NCBI GenBank assembly: GCA_016177845.1 | Contig: JACOUO010000011.1 | Span: 576,326 to 640,325, forward strand | DNA: 64,000 nt | DNA from: Deltaproteobacteria bacterium | GTDB taxonomy: Bacteria > Desulfobacterota > GWC2-55-46 | Reading direction: 5' to 3' | Shown: positions 1-6,691 of the stretch, piece after piece | How positions within the stretch are numbered: the stretch's first letter is position 1 | Layout of the letters: each line of letters starts with the position of its first letter | Made by a program: the position numbers and the translations under genes | The notes under the pieces: model-generated | Database searches by the model: none | What the model was told of the DNA's origin: nothing | What the model saw: the letters and a program-made list of their open reading frames with translations, nothing else

Positions 1-375
1 CATTTCGTAAAGGACGCCCCCCTTGTGATAGTCATCTGCTATAATAATAAAGTAGGCAGAAGGTTCAGGGAAGACTCCTCGATTTGCGCCGAGCACATCC
101 ATCTTGAAGCGGTAAATCAGGGATTGGCAAGCTGCTTTGTTCAGGTGGCTGACGCAGGAGACCCTCCGGGAAGCGCAGAGCCGCGCATAAAGGAACTCCT
201 TGGAATACCTGAAGGCTTCAGGGTGCAGTGCATGATGCCGATAGGCTATGCAAAGAGGGAGCTTAAGGAACACAGGGACAGCGAATTCGATAACTCTAAA
301 ATACGGAAAAATTCTGAACTTAAAAACCCCAACCATGAAAGACACCTCAAAATCCCTGAAAGAGCTGTTGGATGA
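1..375 (+). CDS. Nitroreductase family protein, C-terminal part (cut by window edge)
   Basis: The frame is open from base 1, so the N-terminus lies outside the window. The visible 124 residues resemble the C-terminal half of an FMN-dependent nitroreductase: a strand ending in APLVIVICYN, then an EDSSICAEHIHLEAVNQGL helix, a FVQV segment, and the GIPEGF..MMPIGY block typical of the family. Such enzymes reduce nitro-aromatics or quinones with NAD(P)H in the cytoplasm. Relatives usually end soon after an EFD.SKI-like motif. Here the frame continues about 20 residues further and overlaps the next gene. Family assignment is good; the substrate cannot be told. Confidence 0.75.
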   Translation, partial: HFVKDAPLVIVICYNNKVGRRFREDSSICAEHIHLEAVNQGLASCFVQVADAGDPPGSAEPRIKELLGIPEGFRVQCMMPIGYAKRELKEHRDSEFDNSKIRKNSELKNPNHERHLKIPERAVG

Positions 376-1066
376 AAACGCCCGGCTCAGTAAAAGAGTC
401 TCTGAACTGGAATCAAGGCTATCTCTGTGCGAGAAAGACATTTTCTCAGAAAGGGACATCCTGAAAAAGATTCTGGAGATACTTCCCGTTGGCGTTTGGA
501 TAACTGACAGGAACGGAAAGATAATCCAGGGAAATCAGGCAGGCAGAAATATCTGGGCAGGCGAAAGGCTTGTCGGCATCAACAGATATGGAGAATACAG
601 GGGCTGGTGGGCTGATACGGGCAAACCCATAGCGCCCGAGGAATGGGCGGCAGCCCGCGCGATAATAAAAGGTGAAACATCGCTTAATGAAAGGGTCGAG
701 ATAGAGTGCTTTGACAAGACCCACAAATTCATACTCAACTCCGCCGTACCCATCAAAAATGAAAAACACGGAATAATCGGGGCGATAATCGTAAATCAGG
801 ATCTTACGGATATAATCAAAAGCGAAAGGGAACAGGAAAGGCTGTTTGCAGAACTTAAAACCGCGTTTGAAAAAGTAAATGTGTTGAGCGGCCTGCTGCC
901 CATCTGCGCCAGCTGCAAAAGGGTTAAAGACGACCATGGACACTGGAAGCCTGTTGAGAGATTTATCGAGGAACGCTCAAATGCCGAATTCACTCACAGC
1001 CTTTGCCCTGACTGCGCAAGGAAGCTCTACCCTGATTTCTTCAAAAAAGGACATGAAAAAAAATAA
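335..1066 (+). CDS. PAS-domain protein with C-terminal Cys-pair motif
   Basis: A 243-residue cytoplasmic protein. A short coiled coil (about 1-45) precedes a PAS fold (about 48-165, containing LPVGVWITDRNGKIIQGN and a closing AIIVNQDLTDI strand). A second coiled coil leads to a C-terminal module with CASCK and CPDC pairs separated by about 30 residues. That LLPICASCK..W...E.FI..HS..F.HSLCPDC tail is familiar from many bacterial PAS/GAF sensors and looks metal-binding, though its role is unknown. There is no kinase, GGDEF or output domain. A frame-open start lies at 248, but the PAS-linked coil begins at the ATG at 335, which overlaps the nitroreductase by 41 bp. Neither start has a good Shine-Dalgarno. 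The stop abuts the convergent DUF4105 stop with no gap. Confidence 0.7.
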   Translation: MKDTSKSLKELLDENARLSKRVSELESRLSLCEKDIFSERDILKKILEILPVGVWITDRNGKIIQGNQAGRNIWAGERLVGINRYGEYRGWWADTGKPIAPEEWAAARAIIKGETSLNERVEIECFDKTHKFILNSAVPIKNEKHGIIGAIIVNQDLTDIIKSEREQERLFAELKTAFEKVNVLSGLLPICASCKRVKDDHGHWKPVERFIEERSNAEFTHSLCPDCARKLYPDFFKKGHEKK

Positions 1067-2983
1067 TCAGAAATAAAGGTTAAGGCTTAAATTTATATCA
1101 TTTGAAAGAAAGCGGTCGAACTTCTCTCTTTTAATGCCGAACTTTATAGCGCTGTTCGGATTTATCGTAAACCTCTGGTTCAACTCGGCTGAATAGATGC
1201 TGTGCCTGTCCCCTGCCCCGAAGCCCACTGCCCTGCCCTCAAACTGTATCTTCCACATGGGAGTTATTGGTTTTAAAATCCCGACAGAAGCCCCAATACC
1301 AATTGAGTAGCCGTCCTCAAGGCTGTTTGAAAACTTGGCTTCAGGCTCTATGAATGAATAAGCAAGCCCGTTTGCCATAAACCTGTAGCTCAGCCCGGGC
1401 CCTCCATTAATTCTGTAAGTCGTCCTGTGCGCGCGCTTTTCAAACTCTTCCCGTTCAATGCCTGTATTTATCTTCCATGAAATAGGTTTGAAAAATCTTC
1501 CCCTCTCCGCTATGGAGACGATATCGACAAGAGTAAACCTTTCAAGCGAGAATTTGCGTTCAGTGTAGTTATAACGCACCTCGGTGTCCATAAATGTTAT
1601 AGCGGCACCCGGAAGGTACCCTGCATCAGGGTCAGTGAGGTCATGGTTTGCAGGGCGAAGCCGAAGGCTCTGATACACTGCCCCTTTCCTGGCCCCAATC
1701 CCGACAGCGGCCCGTGAAGACCCATGCCCTGCCTCAGGCGGAGCCGGAGTAGGTATCTCGTATGAATCTGCCTTTCCTGCCTTGCTCCTTGCGGCCAGGA
1801 TGCTTAAATACAATTTCAGGTATTCGTCCTTGCCTATCTTCTTTTTGGAGTAGGAATACTGAAGGTACTCGGCGGAAAGGTCGAGTGTCTTTATCCTGTC
1901 TTCCCTTGTGATACCACTGTTCTCAAATACCTCATCAGGAGAGACCTTTTTTTCCGCCACATCCATCGCAAGATACTGGAATCGGGGTTCTGTCCTCTCC
2001 TCGATAAACCTTATGCGGGTAGCCTTGGCGGGCCTGTAGACAAGCTCCTTTTTATCGAGCTTTGTCTTTTGTACGGCCCTTATCGTATCCATCGGAATTA
2101 CCCACGGCGGGAGCATATCCGAAAGCTCGACATCAGGCCTGCCTGCCTCAAGTACAAGAAGGAGATTATAGGAGCAGTTCTCGTCAAAGAAATAATAATA
2201 AGAATAGACGCTCCTGAGCTCCCACATATGGAGGACGATTTTTCTAACCTCTTCGGGTGTGAAATTGAGCCTGTACTCCCACATATCCCTGTTCTCCATG
2301 CTGCTGTACTCTTTTATCTTTTCATAATAAGGCAGTATCCCGAAAAATCCCTCGTAATAGCCGAAGATGCCTTTGACGGCAAATAGCATTCCGTTGGTCT
2401 CATTTGTAAAGGCGGAATAATTAACAGCGTATGAGAGGAGCTTGCTCTCAGCGGAAGAATCTATCCTCAGAAGCGTATGGCCGAACATTGAAGCAGGGCT
2501 GTTCATGTGGGATACAGGGAAGATTAGGACGGCTGACTCCGGCTTTAAATTATTCCAAAGCTCATCGAACTCAGCGCACTGCTCTTTTGGCAGTTTCTCC
2601 TCACTTATCGCAAGCTCTGTTTTAAGCCAGTTAAATCTTGCGATAAACCTGCACTGCGGATGCCTGTCGCCGCTTTCTTCAGTAGAGAAAAAAGCCCTGA
2701 CAGTAGCATCAAGCTCATTTTTAGGATTTCTTTTGCCGTCTTTTGAAAGGAAAAATTCAGGGTCGTCAATAAGGCTTTCAAACCCGCGCACTGTCTTTTT
2801 GTAGTGCATGAGCACGAGCCAATCCCGTTTTTCGTGCAGTTTCAATTCAGAGGCTTTTTCTACAAGATTGTCTATGTAAGGGTCTGCGAAAGCCGGAGGA
2901 GCGAAAAAGGCCAGTAAAATAAAAAGCCATGCGGCTTTTAAAAATACTCCGCATGGCTTTTTATTTTGGGTAGGATATTTCAA
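1067..2983 (-). CDS. DUF4105 protein with predicted outer-membrane barrel
   Basis: A 638-residue exported protein. The N-terminus has a hydrophobic signal segment ending near FAPPAFADP. Residues about 145-330 carry the DUF4105 (Lnb-like N-terminal) signature: SHMNSPASMFGHTLLRID and DENCSYNLLLVLEAGRP, with conserved His and Cys residues. The last ~200 residues alternate polar and aromatic positions and end in LSLNLYF; a terminal Phe is typical of outer-membrane beta-barrels. The function is not established, though DUF4105 is often linked to the cell envelope. The only start upstream of the signal peptide is a TTG at 2983, without a Shine-Dalgarno. A strong hairpin (2916-2967) lies within the signal-peptide codons. 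It is the next gene downstream of a DUF3015 gene, 6 bp away. Confidence 0.7.
   Translation of the reverse strand: MKYPTQNKKPCGVFLKAAWLFILLAFFAPPAFADPYIDNLVEKASELKLHEKRDWLVLMHYKKTVRGFESLIDDPEFFLSKDGKRNPKNELDATVRAFFSTEESGDRHPQCRFIARFNWLKTELAISEEKLPKEQCAEFDELWNNLKPESAVLIFPVSHMNSPASMFGHTLLRIDSSAESKLLSYAVNYSAFTNETNGMLFAVKGIFGYYEGFFGILPYYEKIKEYSSMENRDMWEYRLNFTPEEVRKIVLHMWELRSVYSYYYFFDENCSYNLLLVLEAGRPDVELSDMLPPWVIPMDTIRAVQKTKLDKKELVYRPAKATRIRFIEERTEPRFQYLAMDVAEKKVSPDEVFENSGITREDRIKTLDLSAEYLQYSYSKKKIGKDEYLKLYLSILAARSKAGKADSYEIPTPAPPEAGHGSSRAAVGIGARKGAVYQSLRLRPANHDLTDPDAGYLPGAAITFMDTEVRYNYTERKFSLERFTLVDIVSIAERGRFFKPISWKINTGIEREEFEKRAHRTTYRINGGPGLSYRFMANGLAYSFIEPEAKFSNSLEDGYSIGIGASVGILKPITPMWKIQFEGRAVGFGAGDRHSIYSAELNQRFTINPNSAIKFGIKREKFDRFLSNDINLSLNLYF
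2916..2967 (-). terminator. Strong hairpin after DUF3015 gene, inside DUF4105 5' end
   Basis: Two 19-base arms (2916-2934 and 2949-2967) are perfectly complementary around a 14-base loop. The arms end in A-rich and T-rich runs on both sides, so the structure reads as a rho-independent terminator in either direction. It starts 23 bp past the stop of the DUF3015 gene at 2990-3478 and overlaps codons of the following DUF4105 frame. Confidence 0.8.
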
Positions 2984-2989
2984 ATCAGT

Positions 2990-3478
2990 TTATGAGCGCG
3001 AGGCTATATCCGCGATATTGTCGATTACTTCGGAAGACTGGATTTTTTCAGATGTATAAATATTGGTGAAGTTGGCCTGAAGAAGCGCGTAGAACCCGTC
3101 TCTTTGGACAGCCGGAACCGCCATAAGCTCGGCAAGGGCGTCAAGAGCCTCTCCTTTGCCTGTGGCTATGTCCTGCGCGAGAGTGTCCATGTTATCGGCT
3201 ACAAACTTCTCCATCCTCTCATTTTTTACAATTTTAGAGGGCTTGCTGCAGCCCAGAGTCCCTGATGTAATACCAAAGGTCTGGTTGCCTAATATTCCGT
3301 TCGTTGTCACGGCAAGGACCTGAAATAAAATCGAATCCTGCCCTATTTCCTGAAAAAGCTGATTTCCCAGGCCACAGCCTGTATTTGTGTTATAACCCTG
3401 GGCTGATGACTGGACCGGCAGAACCATACTACCCGCAAAGAACGCAAGAGCGCAACCAACTACGATAAATCTTTTCAT
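2990..3478 (-). CDS. DUF3015 family exported protein (copy 1)
   Basis: A 162-residue protein with a cleavable signal peptide (MKRFIVVGCALAFFAGSMVLPVQSSAQ). The mature part has the DUF3015 signature: a GCGLGN motif near the N-terminus, the strand VFQVLAVTTNG, GNQTFGI(T/S)SGTLGC, then an amphipathic helix with a KFVADNMD block and a final helical segment. Two conserved Cys residues probably form a disulfide in the periplasm. The role is unknown. It is closely similar over its whole length to the protein at 3618-4100, so the two are tandem duplicates. It has its own promoter and terminator. Confidence 0.8.
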   Translation of the reverse strand: MKRFIVVGCALAFFAGSMVLPVQSSAQGYNTNTGCGLGNQLFQEIGQDSILFQVLAVTTNGILGNQTFGITSGTLGCSKPSKIVKNERMEKFVADNMDTLAQDIATGKGEALDALAELMAVPAVQRDGFYALLQANFTNIYTSEKIQSSEVIDNIADIASRS

Positions 3479-3505
3479 TCAGCACCTCCGTTAAAAGTTT
3501 TCTAA

Positions 3506-3534
3506 CTTTTATAACTTATGGCACAGGATGTCAA
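3506..3534 (-). promoter_or_regulatory. Sigma-70-type promoter for DUF3015 copy 1
   Basis: Read on the minus strand there is a perfect TTGACA (3534-3529), a 17-base spacer and TAAAAG (3511-3506). An overlapping TATAAA at 15-base spacing is an alternative -10. It lies about 30 bp upstream of the start codon. Confidence 0.55.
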
Positions 3535-3567
3535 CACAATTTATTAAAGCATTTAAACAGGACACTT

Positions 3568-3600
3568 TGCCATGCAACCTTTTTTAAGGGTTGCATGGCA
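3568..3600 (-). terminator. Hairpin downstream of DUF3015 copy 2
   Basis: Twelve-base perfect arms (3568-3579 and 3589-3600) surround a T-rich loop, 18 bp past the stop of the gene at 3618-4100. There is no clear U-tract on the minus strand, so it may be a 3' stabilising or weak terminating structure. Its GCCATGC core is shared with the hairpin after copy 1. Confidence 0.5.
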
Positions 3601-3617
3601 TTTCAATAAAAGATGGG

Positions 3618-4100
3618 TTATAAACTTGCCTTAATATCTGCGATATTATCTATTACCTCAGCCGACTGAACATTGTCAGAGGTATATATCTTCTTGAAGC
3701 TTGACTGAAGCACTGATTTAAAAGTCGCCTTCTTTTCAGCAGGCACATTCATAAGCTCCGTAAGCGCTGAAAGGGCTTCGCCTTCACCGGCCGCGATATC
3801 CCTTGCAAGGGAATCCATATTATCGGCTACGAATTTATTGAGCCTTTCATTATATACAAATCTTGAGGGCTGGGTACAGCCGAGCGTGCCTGAGGAGATG
3901 CCGAATGTCTGGTTTCCAAAGGTGCCGTTTGTTGTAACGGCGAGCACCTGAAATACTGTTGTGTCTTTTTCTTTCAGGATCATGTTGCCGAGGCCGCATC
4001 CCACATTGGTGTCAAATGTGCTCTGGGCTGCTGAGTAGCCGGGCATAAGGGTTACGGCGAACAAGGCCAGTGAGCAACCGGTCACGATAAGTCGTTTCAT
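3618..4100 (-). CDS. DUF3015 family exported protein (copy 2)
   Basis: A 160-residue paralogue of the preceding protein. It has a signal peptide (MKRLIVTGCSLALFAVTLMPGYSAAQS), GCGLGN, VFQVLAVTTNGTFGNQTFGISSGTLGC, then FVADNMDSLARDIAAGEGEAL and a C-terminal AEVIDNIADI segment shared almost exactly with copy 1. The family is periplasmic and of unknown function. The first residues after the signal differ between copies while the core is conserved, which fits duplication followed by mild divergence. Start ATG at 4100 follows an AGGAGG-like site. Confidence 0.8.
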   Translation of the reverse strand: MKRLIVTGCSLALFAVTLMPGYSAAQSTFDTNVGCGLGNMILKEKDTTVFQVLAVTTNGTFGNQTFGISSGTLGCTQPSRFVYNERLNKFVADNMDSLARDIAAGEGEALSALTELMNVPAEKKATFKSVLQSSFKKIYTSDNVQSAEVIDNIADIKASL

Positions 4101-4133
4101 TTAAATACCTCCTGAAGGTTTTTTTAATAAGTA

Positions 4134-4161
4134 ACTATATTCCTAAAACAGCCCTTGTCAA
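4134..4161 (-). promoter_or_regulatory. Sigma-70-type promoter for DUF3015 copy 2
   Basis: On the minus strand TTGACA (4161-4156) and TATAGT (4139-4134) are separated by 16 bases, just ahead of the ribosome-binding site of the gene at 3618-4100. Confidence 0.6.
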
Positions 4162-4217
4162 CTTACCGGCGCCAATATTTTCTGCAGAATGCCGATAAAT
4201 AAATTACAAAACACCGG

Positions 4218-4439
4218 CCTGTAAAAAAGTTTTACAGGAAAGCTACATGGGATATAAACAGCATTACAGGCAGACCTTTTTTGAACTTATGAATTTTGCT
4301 TAAAAGATGCGTTTTCCAGGTCCCGACAAGTTTCATTTGTATATTTTTTTTATTTCCGCTTGCTTCCGAGAATAAAATTGTAAATTTATTTTACAGTCTC
4401 CATGCGCCTTTGCCTGTAAATTTGCGAAAAGGGTTTACA
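4218..4439. promoter_or_regulatory. Repeated TGTAAA...TTTACA inverted repeats (candidate PEP-CTERM boxes)
   Basis: The 460-bp gap between DUF3015 copy 2 and the PEP-CTERM gene has no open frame. It holds two inverted repeats of identical geometry, TGTAAA-N5-TTTACA, at 4220-4236 (nine-base arms if extended, 4218-4238) and 4379-4395. A looser pair lies at 4415-4439 (TGTAAA, 13 bases, TTTACA). All are upstream of a sigma-54-type promoter, where enhancer-binding activators normally sit. None is followed by a T-run, so they are not terminators. Known biology: a regulator family is named PEP-CTERM-box response regulator; I cannot confirm that these repeats match its box. Confidence 0.6.
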
Positions 4440-4500
4440 ACCCTAATATGAGTAGATTTTTCATCCTTTCAAAAGCCGTTGTTTTCCAACTTTTTTAATT

Positions 4501-4516
4501 TGGCACTCTGTTTGCA
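4501..4516 (+). promoter_or_regulatory. Sigma-54 (-24/-12) promoter
   Basis: TGGCAC (4501-4506), five bases, then TTTGCA ending at 4516. The GG and GC dinucleotides are 12 bases apart, the exact RpoN spacing. It lies about 54 bp upstream of the PEP-CTERM start codon. RpoN itself is encoded at 38513-39958. Confidence 0.75.
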
Positions 4517-4569
4517 ATTACTCACAACAGATACTTAAAAAACCGCAGGAAGAAAGGAGGATGAAAAAA

Positions 4570-4818
4570 ATGGTAAAAGCTAAAACACTTCTCAAGGGGG
4601 CAGCATTCGTACTCAGCCTTACGCTTATGAGCCCGGCTCTCAGCATGGCAGGCGTAAACGGCAATGGTAACCACTGCTACACATGCAATGGCCACGGTAA
4701 CGGCAATCACGAAAACGGCAATGGGAATAATCACAGGGCTCCTGAGCCCGGCACCCTCCTTCTCCTTGGAAGCGGCCTCGCAATGCTCTACACACAGAGG
4801 AAGAGGCTTTCAAAGTAA
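4570..4818 (+). CDS. Small PEP-CTERM sorting-domain protein
   Basis: An 82-residue exported protein: a signal peptide (to about ALSMA), a short Gly/Asn/His-rich mature region with a CYTC pair, and a C-terminal PEP-CTERM tripartite signal (PEPGTLLLLGSGLAMLYTQRKR). The tail has a Pro-Glu-Pro motif, a hydrophobic segment and a basic end. Such proteins are substrates of exosortase and are tied to extracellular polysaccharide or surface matrix; no exosortase is in this window. AGGAGG (4555-4560) touches the ATG at 4561 and is 9 bases from the ATG at 4570, so 4570 is the better start. The His/Cys content could bind metal, which is speculative. Confidence 0.8.
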   Translation: MVKAKTLLKGAAFVLSLTLMSPALSMAGVNGNGNHCYTCNGHGNGNHENGNGNNHRAPEPGTLLLLGSGLAMLYTQRKRLSK

Positions 4819-4840
4819 TTATTTTAAAATGGAAAAAAAA

Positions 4841-4868
4841 ACAGCCGCCCTCGTTTGAGGGCGGCTGT
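4841..4868. terminator. Bidirectional terminator between PEP-CTERM gene and proS
   Basis: Perfect 12-base GC-rich arms (4841-4852 and 4857-4868) with a GTTT loop are flanked by an A-run on the left and a T-run on the right. It serves both convergent genes. Confidence 0.9.
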
Positions 4869-4891
4869 TCCGTTTTTAATTTATTTATTTC

Positions 4892-6586
4892 TTATGAAAG
4901 CAAGCTGCCTACTTCCGCCACAGCCTCTTCCACCTTGACCAACTTCACCTGTCCGCTTTTTCTTTCCTTTATCTCGACAAGTCCCTGCTTAAGGTTTCTC
5001 TCTCCAATCGTCACCCTGACAGGGATACCTATAAGGTCGGCATCCTTGAATTTAACGCCTGCCCTCTCATCCCTGTCATCGAGAAGCGCGTCAATGCCCT
5101 TATCCTTGAGGGCGCCATAGATTGCCACAGCTGTTTTGGAAGTCTCTTCATCTTTGATATTTACCGCCACGACCTCACAGCCGAACGGCGCAAGAGGCTT
5201 GGGCCAGATTATGCCGAACTCATCGTGGTTCTGTTCGATTGCCGCCGCTGCTGTCCTGCCTATCCCAATGCCGTAGCATCCCATGATGATAGGCCTTTCC
5301 TTGCCTTCCTCATCAAGGAATGTGGCCCCCATGGCCTCGCTGTATTTTGTGCCAAGTTTAAAGATATGGCCGACCTCTATCCCTCTTTTTATCTCAAGAT
5401 GCCCGTTGCACCTTGGGCAGAGGTCTGCGTTTACCGCATTCCTGATATCAGCATATGTTGCCTTGAAATCCCTTGAGGGGTTTACATTTATAAGGTGAGC
5501 GTCAGCCTCATTCGCTCCTGTTGCCCCGTTAACGATATACTTAATGCTGTTATCAGCATATACAGGTATCTTAAGCCCGATAGGGCCAGCAAAGCCTGTA
5601 GGAGAGCCTGTGGCCTCTCTTACCTGCCCCTCTTCAGCAAGCTTTACCCATGATGCGTCCGTTATATTTTTAAGCTTTATCTCATTTAATTCATAATCGC
5701 CTCTTACAAGGGCAGCCACAAGCCCTTTATCAGTATCATAGATAAGGGTCTTTATCAGCTTCTGAGGGGCTATTTTTAGATACCCGCTTACCTCTTCTAT
5801 GGTCTTTTTACCGGGTGAGGACACCCTTTCAAAAGGCTTAGGGGCTTCAGTTGATTTTGAGTCAGCTTCCCTCACCTCAGCCCTCTCGACATTGGCTGCG
5901 TATGAGCATGTATCACAACTTGCTATGGCATCCTCACCGCTTTCAGCCAGGACAGTAAACTCATGGGAGAACCTTCCGCCGATTGCGCCCGTGTCAGCCT
6001 CAACAGCCTTAAAGGCAAGCCCGCACCTCTCAAATATCCTTTTGTATGTCTCATACATATTCTGGTACTCAAGGTCTGCGCTCTCATCGGTCGCGTGGAA
6101 TGAGTACGCGTCCTTCATTGTGAATTCCCTGCCCCTCATCAGGCCGAAACGGGGGCGTATCTCATCCCTGAACTTTGTCTGTATCTGATACAGGTTTAAA
6201 GGCAGTTCGCGATATGAGCGCACTTCCCTTCTCACCATATCCGTTATAACTTCCTCATGCGTTGGTCCCAGGCAGAACTCCCTGTCATGCCTGTCCCTGA
6301 AACGCAGGAGTTCCTTGCCGTACTGCTCCCATCTGCCGCTTTCCTGCCACAGTTCAGCAGGTATAACTACGGGCATGCTCACTTCCTGAGCGCCCGCCCT
6401 GTTCATCTCCTGCCTTACTATCTCTTCGACCTTATTGATTACCCTAAGGCCAAGCGGCAGGAGGTTATATATGCCTGCGGCGACTTTCCTTATCATGCCT
6501 GCCCTCATCATAAGCTTCTGGCTTATGACATCAGCATCAGCGGGGGTTTCCTTCAGAGTGGGTAAAAGCATTTTTGAGAAACGCAT
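4892..6586 (-). CDS. proS: Prolyl-tRNA synthetase
   Basis: A 564-residue class II synthetase of the long bacterial type, which charges tRNA-Pro. The N-terminal block is MRFSKMLLPTLKETPADADVISQKLMMRAGMIRKVAAGIYNLLPLG. Motif 2 follows in KFRDEIRPRFGLMRGREFTMKDAYSFH. An insertion (editing/INS) domain lies at roughly 225-385. Motif 3 is MGCYGIGIGRT..A, and the C-terminal anticodon-binding domain contains LDDRDERAGVKFKDADLIGIP. Length and domain order are standard, with nothing missing. It appears to be transcribed alone, between a hairpin downstream of the ppiD-like gene and the terminator at 4841. Confidence 0.97.
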   Translation of the reverse strand: MRFSKMLLPTLKETPADADVISQKLMMRAGMIRKVAAGIYNLLPLGLRVINKVEEIVRQEMNRAGAQEVSMPVVIPAELWQESGRWEQYGKELLRFRDRHDREFCLGPTHEEVITDMVRREVRSYRELPLNLYQIQTKFRDEIRPRFGLMRGREFTMKDAYSFHATDESADLEYQNMYETYKRIFERCGLAFKAVEADTGAIGGRFSHEFTVLAESGEDAIASCDTCSYAANVERAEVREADSKSTEAPKPFERVSSPGKKTIEEVSGYLKIAPQKLIKTLIYDTDKGLVAALVRGDYELNEIKLKNITDASWVKLAEEGQVREATGSPTGFAGPIGLKIPVYADNSIKYIVNGATGANEADAHLINVNPSRDFKATYADIRNAVNADLCPRCNGHLEIKRGIEVGHIFKLGTKYSEAMGATFLDEEGKERPIIMGCYGIGIGRTAAAAIEQNHDEFGIIWPKPLAPFGCEVVAVNIKDEETSKTAVAIYGALKDKGIDALLDDRDERAGVKFKDADLIGIPVRVTIGERNLKQGLVEIKERKSGQVKLVKVEEAVAEVGSLLS

Positions 6587-6640
6587 GGTCCGAAATTCCT
6601 CTTAAGTTTTTTATTTTGAAAAATATTGAAATGAATGAAA

Positions 6641-6657
6641 GGCCGGTTTTGCCGGCC
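6641..6657 (-). terminator. Short GC hairpin downstream of ppiD-like gene
   Basis: GGCCGG and CCGGCC arms with a five-base loop lie about 35 bp past the stop of the gene at 6692-8611. The following minus-strand sequence is only moderately T-rich, so termination strength is uncertain. Confidence 0.45.
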
Positions 6658-6691
6658 CTTCACTCGATTGCTTATGTTGCTAATAATAACC

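Noticed and set aside
4218-4238. The first TGTAAA inverted repeat as a terminator
   Set aside because: It is not followed by a T-run on either strand, lies far from the 3' end of any gene, and the same geometry recurs downstream.
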